A stretch of 64,000 bases of DNA from positions 2,362,105 to 2,426,104 of the forward strand of contig LSYV01000003.1 in assembly GCA_001584585.1 (NCBI GenBank), in the 5' to 3' direction. The notes under the pieces were generated by a model, which made no database searches, was not told where the DNA came from, and saw only the letters and a list, made by a program, of their open reading frames with translations. Origin of the DNA: Gonium pectorale. Lineage: Eukaryota > Chlorophyta > Chlorophyceae > Chlamydomonadales > Volvocaceae. Each line of letters opens with the position of its first letter. Within the stretch, counting starts at the first letter, position 1. This document shows, in pieces, positions 32,501-42,300 of the stretch. The translations under genes were made by a program, and so were the position numbers.

Positions 32501-33742
32501 TTCCATCCTGCTGGGCCTTGACCCTTGACGCGCTCGCGCAGGTGCGGCGCCCCGAGCTGCGTGCGGTGGCTGTGGGCTGTCCTTCCGCGCGCTCCCGATG
32601 GGGAGTTGGAGCCCACCGCGACCACCCACAGCGAGAACGCCGAGCCCGAGGCGGCGGACCACAGCTGCTGGGCCTCCGAGGAGGCCAAGGCCTTCAAACG
32701 CGCCGCACCCAGGAAGGCCGCCGGTGGGTCAAGGGCACGCGGGCTGCTAGGTAGGCTGCAGCGGGGACGGCCTGGTAGGCTGGTGCCTGCCTAATGGGCT
32801 GGTGCCTAACGCCGTTTTGTGGCCGGAGCGGCCATGCGCGGCGCTGAGTTGCTCGTCTCCTGATGTACCGCACCTGCCGCATGATTGCTTGTGCGGGAAA
32901 GAGAAGCGCGCGGCCCTCTGGGCTATTATGGCGCGCGCCGATGCCCTTCCTCTTGATGGCTTTGTTGCCTTTCCCTGCCAGGTCGCAAGCCCCGCCGGCG
33001 CGACGTTGCCAAGGGGGAGCGCTGCTGGCACGGGGCGGGGATTGCAGGTCGCGAGGTGCCGCCGCAGGCAGCGGGCGCCGGCAGCACGCAAGCGGTGCCC
33101 CGCGCAGCGGAGTCCGACCTCGAGGCGCGCCGACGCCGGAAGGCCGCTCGGCGGGCGGAGGCCGCCGCGAATGCTGGCGGTTCGGTGCATCTGGGCACTG
33201 TTCGCAAGGCGCCCGGAGGGGCTTCCCGTGGGGCGGCCGGAACTGCTGCTGGCGGGGCAGGCTTCGGGACAGCCCGCGCCACGGCTGGCCCGGGGGGCGC
33301 TGGCGCAAGGCCTGCCGCCGGTGTCGCCTCGCACAACACGGGACCCCACGCGCCTCGCGAAGCGGGCGGCGGCGGCGGCACCATCGGTGCTGCCGCTGCC
33401 GGCGAAGGCCCTGCGCCCCTGCCCGCTGCGGTCGGCTACGCGCTGCCCCGCTCTCTTTGCGTTGCGGACACGATGGCGGCGGGCATGGATGGGGCTGCCG
33501 GCATGGTCGCCACTGGCGCCGCCGGTGTGGTGGAGGCGGCCGCCCCCGTGACCGGTATGGTGGACTCCGTGATGGGCAAGGCCGCCAGCAGGATGAGCGC
33601 AGGCGGGTCCGGCGGTGGCTCCCATGTCGCCGCAGGCCTGGCTCGCGCTGGCGGCGGCCGCGCTGCGCCGCGCCGTGCGCTGAAGCGGCCTGCCGGCGCG
33701 GCGCCGGCGGACTCGCTTGGGTCGGCGAGGCGGCTGTGCTAG
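29558..33742 (+). CDS. SET-domain histone methyltransferase, SUV39/SUVH type, ~910 aa
   Basis: Predicted nuclear protein-lysine methyltransferase, probably acting on histone H3. Seven exons join in phase: 29558-30070, 30285-30895, 31249-31417, 31557-31872, 32064-32217, 32542-32750 and 32982-33742 (stop TAG). Residues 1-171 match nothing I know. A reduced, cysteine-poor pre-SET lies around 180-378 (CNCDRSLCGG near its end). The SET core begins FRLEIRPT, then RGLGVYSLDYIPAGSYVAEYVG. It continues after an Asp/Gly-rich insert with RFVNHHCEANLE (family consensus NHSCxPN) and GEEITLNYYG, which holds the catalytic Tyr. The post-SET CRCGAPSC supplies the zinc cysteines together with the Cys of NHHC. 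The C-terminal ~250 residues are Ala/Gly/Arg-rich and probably disordered. No SRA (YDG) domain was seen. The start ATG at 29558 is the first in frame after the last upstream stop, but an extra 5' exon is possible. Confidence 0.8.
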
Positions 33743-35625
33743 AAGAGCGCCTGATGCGGGCGGGTGACCTGGACGCGGCTCGGCATGAATGCCTAAGGCG
33801 AGACGAGCAGGTGGTGCGAGGGCCAGAGTCAGCATCGCATCCGTGTACATGGGTTGGGTGTGTGAACCGGGGCACTCGGGGTATTGCGTCGCCTGGCGAG
33901 TTGCTGTGTTAAGTTGCAATTGACGCACACCGTGCATGGCACTGCCAGCACGACAAGCGAGCCAAGAGGGCCTTCTCGAAGTTGTCTTGTCGCCCCTTTG
34001 TTGACGCTTTTAAAGTTAACAATTGACGGCTGTTACTGCTTGCCGTGAGCACTTGCATTCCACTTAGCCTGGCAAGTCCGGGGCCCGTTGTTTGTGTGCA
34101 GTTGGCTGACCCGAACTGTGGACGCACGTTCACGGCCTAGGCTGTGGTTCTTGTGCAGTATTGTATGGAAAGCACATCCGGACCCCGCACAGCTTGCAGT
34201 TGCGCTGTGCTTGGCGTTCCTGGGGCTCTCTGATACGCCCAGGTGCGCTGGCGGTACCGCTGCATATTGCGGTTGCGCATAGGAGCTCGCGCCGGGGACT
34301 TGCAACTTTCTAGCTGCTGTACGTCAACCTTCAACGCCTCCTACTCGGAAGGGGGGCGCAGTGCCCCCCGCTTACCTCCTGCTGTCCGCTGGCATGTTGC
34401 AGCTTTCTCGCGGGTAGTATCATGGGGTAATGGAGGCGTTTGCAGATGATTGATGGGCCTCACGCAGCCGCAAAGGCCGTTTCACGGGCCTATAGCCTGT
34501 CCCTTATATCCTGTTTGTCGCGTGAACTTGTTGACGACAGCGGGAGGCGACGCGTTTGTACAATAGGGTACCACGGGTCAAGAGTTGCAACCAAAGAGGC
34601 TAGTCAGGTGCTGCAGATGGCGCCGTACCGTGAGATGAACGGCCTTGATCAAGTTGCGGACGCAGGTTATCGTTGTGTACAGTTGTTGCGGGTGGCCATT
34701 CAAAAGGGTCATGTCTACAGGCCATGAGGCTCAGGCTTTGCAAGTGTACGGCGCCTTGGGACATGCCAGCCATATGTCGGGCACCACCGCTGCGAGGAAG
34801 TCCGGAGCCATGGGCATGTCCATGCATGCTTGAATGCACCAGTTAACCCGTTAATCGTTGCCCCTGAGGTACATCGCAAGCAGGTTCAAAAACCTGACCC
34901 AGCGTACCCTGCCCAACCTTGGCGATATGCGGCGCATTGCGGGATGCCAGGCCTTCGCAACCCCACTGCGCTGTGCACACACTGCTTATGCACATACTTA
35001 TTGCTTTTCTGTGGTGTGTGACACCGAACGCGGTGTCCTCGGCGGGCGTCTGATCGTGAGCGCCGCCGTGCTTTGGGGGGAGTGGATCTGGAAGGTGCTC
35101 TGTGGGTGCACCCTGTAGTGCGATATGGTAGTACGGTTAAACGGGGTGTACATGAACTACGCACTGGACGATGCGTGTAGGCGAAACATGACCGATTCCT
35201 CGGTAACCCTGTGATCAACCCTACGATAAGGGGGATCGCGCACAACAGTGGAGGAATAGGCGGGGTTCATGGGCTGTGCGCCCGCGGTGTGGCGCTGCCT
35301 TGCTGCCCCATGCAAAGCGTGCACCGCACGGGAATGAGACGCGGCTGTTGGTGCACGCGCCGTGGGAGAGCCCCATGTACGGCAGCTGCACAGGCACCAT
35401 CACGCATGCTGTAAGCCGCTAACAACACCGCACGCATGGCGGGCCCCGTTGCATCCGCACGATGCCATGCGCGTAGCCGGGTAGCCACGTCAGACAAAGG
35501 CGGACATGACGTGCGATGCCTGCATTTAGTCCTTCTAGGCGACCCTCCTCTCACACTGGTACTTGACAGTACTTGCCTTTTAAGTGCCAAGAGCTGTCGG
35601 GGATCAGGTGCGCACCGACTGACCA
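33743..35625. other. Intergenic region between convergent genes
   Basis: Contains the 3' flanks of the SET gene (plus) and the decarboxylase gene (minus). No coding exon with family support was seen. The only plus-strand TGTAA I found is at 35409-35413. Confidence 0.5.
35409..35413 (+). terminator. Possible TGTAA poly(A) signal for the SET gene
   Basis: TGTAA is the usual poly(A) signal in chlorophycean algae. This one lies about 1.7 kb after the SET stop codon, which would make a long 3' UTR, so the assignment is weak. Confidence 0.25.
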
Positions 35626-38600
35626 TCACGAGCCGAGATTCCAGAATGCCAGGACCTCCTCCACCGTCTCCCCCCGCCGCATCAGCGCAAACGCATAGCC
35701 GTCGCGCACCACCGCCCGCTCCGCCCAGCCGGCCGGTAGCCGCCCCGCCGCCCCCTGCCCGTCTCGCTCGCCCTCCCCCGCCACCCGCCACACCGCCCAC
35801 ACCGGCGGCGATGTACGGCTGTTGTACCTGCTGTACATTGACAGGCAGTACGCCCCCAGGTCCGGCACCACCACCCAGTCACCAGGGCTGGCGGGCGGCA
35901 GCGGCACTGCCTCCGCCAGCCGGTCTCCCTGGAAGCAGAGCGGCCCCACCACATCCGTCGGCGCAAAGCCCGCATCCGCCGCCTCCCCAGCTGCTGCCAA
36001 GGCTCCGTCGCCAACCCGGGCAGGAGGCAGCGCCGCCGCCGCCACCGCCGCTGCCTGTGTCGTCGGCGGCGGTGGCGGTGGGCCGTCGTCGCTGGCGCCC
36101 TTGGGTGCGCCGTCCGGGCCGCACAGCTCCACCCTGACCGGCCAAGTGGCTGGCAGGTAGACCGCTCGGAGCAGCAGATCGCCGCCCAGCCCCGAAACCA
36201 CAACCCGCCGCCCGCCGCAGCTCTTGGTGTACTCCACGCGCCCCGCAGCAAAGGCCGCCTTGGCCACCATGCAGCGGCCAAACTCGGTGACCAACTGCGG
36301 GGGCGGCAGGTGCCCGTGGGGTGGATGCGACGCGCCAGCGGGAGGGGCGAACAGCCCGGGCACGCGCTGCCGCAGCAGCTCCGCATAGCGGCTAAAGATG
36401 CTGCTGCTGTTGTTGCCGTCGCCGCTGCTGCTGTTGCTGCCGTAGCCGCTGCTGCTGCCGCTACTGCTTGGGCAATCTCCGGCGCCGCCGGCCGGCCGGT
36501 CGGGGGCGTGGGCGGCCGCCGACCCGGCTGTGCTCGCCGCCGTTGCACCAACCGCCATCTGGCCCAGCAGCCAGGTGAGGTCATCGCTGCCGTACTGTAC
36601 GGGCAGTCCGCCGCCAATGTCCAGCGCCAGGACGCGCGGGCCCACCCCTGCTGCCTCCACCGCCGACCCGCGGGTTGCGGCCTCCGCCTCCGCCTGCGCC
36701 TGTATCTCCTCCGCCAGCTTCATCACGCGCGCCACGCCCTCCGCCGTCAGCTCCAGGGGCACACCCTGAGGGAACGCGGACCCCCGGCGAGCACAGCGCG
36801 CCGCCGGCGGCTTAGCGCCTCAGCGGCCGCAGCTCACGCGTCAACGTCCCGCAGAGGCACCCCAATTGTCCCCTCACATCATTCCCTCAAGTCTTTGGCC
36901 TGCCCGCTGGCGCCAGCATACCCATGGTCTATTGCTTATAGCCGTCCACCCAGCGGCATCCACCCATCCCTGCGCATCGGCTCCCGCTCCACGCCAAGGC
37001 CCTGCGCATCGGCTCCCGCTCCACGCCAAGGCCCTGCGCCCGACCCGCCTGCCGCCCCGTGCGACCCGTGCCCACCACGGCACACCTGGGAGCCCACGTG
37101 CAGGTGCAGCGCGTTGAGCCAGGGGTGGGCGCGGAAGGCCGCCAGCAGCTGCGGCCTCGCCTCCAGCAGCGGGATGCCAAACTTGGACACGCGGCCGCCC
37201 GTGGACAGAGCGGCGATGGAGCCCTCTCCAACCTGAGAGGGACCCGGGTGGAGTAAGAGGGGGCGGTTCAGGTCGGCGAGAGGGAGCCGCGGCGCCGTTG
37301 GGGCAGCGGCGCGCGCGAGCAGGGGCTCCTGTGCCCCACGTGCCCCACATGCTGGCACACAGGCACACAGCACAGCTGGAGGTGTCGGCAGCAGCGGCCG
37401 AGTGCTGGAACGGGCCGTAACCCCATGTACACTGGTACCGCAGCTGCCCGCCGGGATTACATCTGTGGCGCTGGTCGAGACAGGTGGACAATGGGTGCTG
37501 GCTCACTGCTGCGGCAAATCAAATGCATGCGGCATCCCGACGCATACTCATATGGCTGCGTGCGCGCACGGACCTGGGGATTGATCCGCAGCCCGATGAG
37601 GCGCACCGGGGCTGCGGCACCACCCGACTGCGGCCCCGGCCCCGCCAGCGAGCCCGCTGGCCCCGCTCCGCCGCCGGGGGGTTCCAGCAGCTGCGGCTCC
37701 CGCGCCACCAGCTCAGCCACCCGCTCCAACTCCTGGAGGTAGGGGCGAGGGGTGCGGCGCAAACAGGCTCGGCGCCCCTCGCAACCCGGATCTACCAACT
37801 CGTCTGCGCACGCCAGCTGGTTGGATGGGTGCTGCCCGGCGGGCCACTAGTGCTCCCAACGCCCGCAGCACACCGCACCTGAAGGTTGTCCAGGTTTAGG
37901 CGCACGCCTGTTAGGGGCATGAGGAGGAGGAGCAGAGGGGAAGGCCTTGTGGCAGTAGGCCACGGGGCTACGGGATTGCAACGACCACAATCCCGAAACC
38001 ACCGCTGCTCGCAGCCCGAGACACACACACACACGTCGTTCCATTTCAACACATACACTCACGCACAGCGAAATGCGGTTGGTGTGTGAGTAATGCGGTA
38101 TGTTGGTTATCACTGATGAAGACAGCAACACGGCCCTTTGACAGCAATCCTGCTGTGCGTTCTGTTTCCCGGGCCATATTCCCCCCCGCGTCACTTACCA
38201 AGCTGGCGCGAGGTGCGCGTCTTTGCGCAGCATGTGCCCCGGCCACGGTAGTGCGCGGATCGCCTTTCCGTCGGTCGGCACGGCCCGACAGCCCAACGCA
38301 TGCCCCGCAGCCACACGGCCAGCCCGCACTCAACGGCACCCGGGGCCCCCGCGGCACGAACCCGCGCGCAGCGCGAACCGTAGCTCCTCGGCCGTCTTGA
38401 TGGGGGAGTCGAACACCACCCGGTCGGGCGGGAAGCCGCAGTGGAGCGCCTGGCGCAGCTCCCCCAGGGAGGCCACCTGGTGGGCGGCGGTGGGGTTCCC
38501 CCGGGGGGCAGCGGGCGGATGCGCACGCGGCGACAGGCGGGTTCCGGGCGGATCAGACGGGAGGCAGGACAAGAGCCTTCGGGCGTGGGAAACTGATCCT

Positions 38601-39202
38601 AGACCCACATAGGCATGGGTCAGTGAAGCAACACCGAAGTACCGGTACAAGCCATTCAGCAGCGTCCGCCGACCGTCGCTGGGGAAAGGACGGGCCGCGT
38701 GGTACAACTACTCCCTCCTGCACACACCGCCGTGCTGCGTCCAGCGCGCCCCCCGCACCTCTGCGCCCATGCCCGCCTCACGCATGAGTTCCAGCAGCCG
38801 TCCGACCGGGTTGGCCTTGACCGCGAAGGTGTGAAGGGATCCCGGGGGAAAGGGCGCGGCCTGGAAGCAGCAGCACCGCACCGCACGGAGGGCACGGGCA
38901 AGAGTGATTGGCTGTTGGTGCCACAGGGGCATCAGGGTGAAATGACACGGCGTTGATGCAAGGGACGGGCTACGGGTGATGAACAGATGCTTGCAGCACT
39001 CCGTGTAACACCCCTGCGACAGATGTTGCGCCGTGTGTGTGTGTCAAGTCCGCGACCGACTGACCTGTAACGCTGCGAGAGTTGCAAACAAGGCATCGAG
39101 GTCCATGAACATTAGCGTGGAGCTGGTGTCGTCGGTGCCAGCCACACCCGCTGCGATGGCCGCCGCAAGCGCAGCACATCTTTGGTCCCGTGTTCCCAGC
39201 AT
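35626..39202 (-). CDS. Fold-III PLP decarboxylase, diaminopimelate-decarboxylase-like, ~609 aa
   Basis: Predicted pyridoxal-phosphate enzyme of the Orn/DAP/Arg decarboxylase group. Seven exons join in phase: 39202-39065, 38860-38759, 38476-38362, 37907-37879, 37732-37574, 37232-37086 and 36765-35626 (stop at 35626). Signatures: TFAVKANP with the PLP-binding Lys (~K61), ASLGELRQAL, VVFDSPIKT, KFGIPL, HLHVGSQ (~224-230), LDIGGGLP, EFGRCMVA, and GPLCFQGD with the conserved Cys near the C-terminus. GAYCLSMYSRYNSR and RRGETVEEVL resemble LysA. Family members are usually 400-490 aa; the extra length is a Ser/Gly-rich insert (about 36370-36540) and a Pro/Ala insert (about 35960-36090) in the last exon. 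The exact substrate (meso-diaminopimelate or another amino acid) cannot be read from the motifs. No convincing transit peptide was seen; the first 30 residues are Ala-rich. The donor at 38361 (GTTCGT) is weak but phase-consistent. Confidence 0.82.
36971..37038. repeat. 32-bp direct tandem repeat in an intron
   Basis: Two copies of a unit beginning TGCGCATCGGCTCCCGCTCC, in the intron between exons 37086-37232 and 35626-36765 of the decarboxylase gene. Confidence 0.9.
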
Positions 39203-39374
39203 GTTGCCTGGGATATAGACACCGATCAAGCGGGGGAAGCAATAATGATGCACGTAATGTCAACGGCCAACGGTCGTCCGCCGTGGTTAACCGTTTTACG
39301 CCCATATACTTGCTCAAGTGGACATAGGCGTTGCATGGAGGAGTAGTGGGGGCCGAATCTAGTAACAAGTCAAC
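39203..39374. promoter_or_regulatory. Compact bidirectional promoter region
   Basis: Only 172 bases separate the start codons of the divergent decarboxylase (minus) and IBR3-like (plus) genes. Both promoters and both 5' leaders must fit here unless leader introns exist. No clear TATA box was identified. Confidence 0.5.
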
Positions 39375-42300
39375 ATGACGAGCAAGTCTTTTTCCACGCT
39401 GCAATCGCTGGGACCAGTGCGCACTGGCCACCAGTTTGATGTAGCTGGGCTTCAAGCATACCTACAAACGCAGCTGCCGGAGCTCTTCCAGGGAGCGGGC
39501 GCCTCGCACATCGTGGTCCAGCAATTCCAGCACGGCCAGAGCAACCCGACCTTCATGGTGGGTCAAGAGGGGTGGTCAGCATAGATTCATTCGAACAGGA
39601 GGGCGATGCAGGGCGGTGGAGGGCGGTGGCGGGACGAGGTTTGCTGGGTTGGCGTGTTGTGGGCGGCGGGGTCGGCCAGCGCTGCACCGGGTCCCTCAGG
39701 CAGGCTCTGCCCCCTTCCAACCTCCCGCCCATCGCTTTCCGCTCCAAGTCAGGACCAGCCTCCCAATATGTCAAAGTGCCCACACGGCGCGCGCACCCGC
39801 CCCAGATATCGCTTCCCTGGTCCGGCCAACGCCTTGTCCTGCGCAAGAAGCCGCCCGGGAAGCTGCTGGCATCCGCCCACGCCGTGGAGCGCGAGTACGC
39901 AGTGCTCGCAGCGCTGTCGCCCGTGGGCTTCCCGGTGCCCCGGCCCGTGCACCTGTGCACCGGCGGGGTGCCGCTGGGCACGCCCTTTTACCTGATGGAG
40001 TGCGCTGAGGGGAGGGTGTTCCTGGACCCCAACCTGCCGGAGCTGCAGCCGCAGCAGCGCAGCGAGGTCTATGCCCACATGGCGCAGGTGCGGTGGAGTG
40101 CAGTGCGGCGGGGGCGGAGGCGGCTACGGGGCGGACGGGGAGGGGAGGGGCTTGTGGCGCGGGGACAGGAGATTCGGGGCCACTTCAGGGTGCAGTAAGC
40201 GGGCCGGCGTCCGCGGGGGCGGACGCGGATCAAGACTGGCTGAGACCTCCATGGGAGTCCTCCAGCCGCCTGCCGGCGAGCGCCTCTCGAATGGGGTCAC
40301 GCCCGTGCACCGCCGCCCACCGGACGCACCTCACGGTGACCCGCCCTCCGCAGTACCCTGCCTCCCCCCTGAGCCCCGGCCAAACGCCGCCCCCCCCTGC
40401 ACCTCCGGCCCCCTGCCACCCCTTGCTCCGCCCCAGACCCTGGCCCGCCTGCACACGCTCAAACCGTCGGCCCTGGGCCTGTCCTCGTACGGCAGCCCCG
40501 CCGCCTACTGCGCCCGCCAGCTGCGCCGCTGGACTTCCCAGTACGCCGCCAGCGTGCCCGCCCCCGACCCCTCCGTCTCCCGCCTCACCGCCTGGCTGGC
40601 GGCGCACGTGCCGGCGGAGGACGCAGCCCCGCCGCGGCCGGCGCTGGTGCACGGGGACTACCGGCTGGATAACATCGTGTTTGGGACCCGCGGGTCGGCG
40701 CCCGCCGGCGGAGGCGGAGGTGGAGGCGGCGGGCTGGTGCCGCTGGCGGTGCTGGACTGGGAGCTGTCCACCATCGGCAACCCCTGGGCGGACGTGAGCT
40801 GACGGGGGGTTGGGGTGGGAGGTGGGGGTGCTGGGCGTGCAAGGGGAGGAACTGTAGGGCGGGCGGGGGTGGAAGGGCAGGGAGGGGCTGGAGGGGCAGG
40901 CGCGAGGCGGGGCTTGGGCGCGTTGCGGTCTGAACCCGTGGGTGGTGCCGCGCAGAGGACAGCGCCACGGCTGGCGCGCGCCGAGCATCCGAACCTGGTC
41001 CTGCGCTTCGAACCGCGTTATGCCCAAATGCCTCGCCATCAGCCCTTGACCTGGTCCCCTCCTCAACAGGTGGCGTACAACTGCCTGCCGTACCACATGC
41101 CTCCCGGCCTGCTGGTGCTGCAGCGCCTGACCCGCGACCCGCGGGCCGGCACCCCCTCGGGCCTACCCCCGGGTATTCCCACCGAGGCCGAGTACCTGGC
41201 CGCCTACTGCGCCGCCGCCGGCGTGGCGGCGCCGCCGCCGGCCGAGTGGGCGTTCTACGTGGCGCTTTCGCTGTTTCGCTGCCTGGCTATCCTGGCCGGG
41301 GTGGCGGCGCGCAGCCGCCAGGGAAACGCCTCCTCCGCCAATGCGGCGGCGGTCGCGTCGGAGGAGGTGCTGGCAGCGCTGACGGCGGCGGCGCTGGGCG
41401 TCATTGAGCGCGCCGAGGCCGAGGCGGCGGCGGGCGGCCAGACGGGCAAGGGCGGGGCGGCGGGCGGCTGCAAGTGCAGCAACCCCGCCTGCACGTGCGG
41501 TGTGGACGGCGGCCGCACGGCGGGCGGCAAGTGCAGCTGCAGCGGCTGCGGCGGGGCAGCACAGGTAAAACAGCAGCAGCAAGAAACGCAGCAGGTCCCG
41601 GCCTGCGACGCCGCCGGCGGCGACGGGCTGCTGGGCCTGAGCCCTCGCGCCGCGGAGCTGCGCTCCCGCCTGGCTGCCTTCATGGCGGATCACGTGTACC
41701 CGGCGGAGGAGGTGCTGGAGGCGCACGCCATGGGGCCGCAGGTGCGGGGGCGGGGGCGGGGAGGCGCGGGGGCGGGGCTGCGTGGGTGCGTGGGTTGGGT
41801 GGGGAATGAGAGGAGCGGCGTCCTGGTGCCGCGCGCCTTACCCGGTGTATCGGCCATGTTGATCCCTTGTCGCTTGGCTCCTGCGGGGTGCGCGCTGTCA
41901 GCTAGCGATGACCGTCCTGGGGGCTCCCTTCCGCAGGAGACCCGCTGGACCATCCACCCGCTGATGGAGGAGCTCAAGGCCAAGGCGCAGCAGGTGGGGC
42001 CAGGGGCCGGTGCGGGGGGTAACTAAGTCCGCGGGTCCCTCCCGAAGACCGTAGACGCGTTCGGGAAGCATAGGTTGAGGGACTGACGTCCAGGATGAGG
42101 ATGGGAATGGAATTGGGGTAGGGACCGCGTGGGTCAGGGTGAGGTATCAAGAAGCATGGCTTGGGCGAGTGGATAGGGAGGCGTCAGAGGGTCGACGGGA
42201 CCGCCTTCCCGCGTCTGTGAAACACACCCGCACCCACACGCCCCGGCCCCGCCCCACGATCTGCATGCGCCCACAGGCGGGTCTGTGGAACCTGTGGCTG

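Noticed and set aside
32694..33937. Long minus-strand open frames (393 and 396 codons) opposite the last SET exons
   Set aside because: They are GC-rich shadows with Arg/Ala/Pro-dominated composition and no motifs. The plus strand carries phase-consistent exons there.
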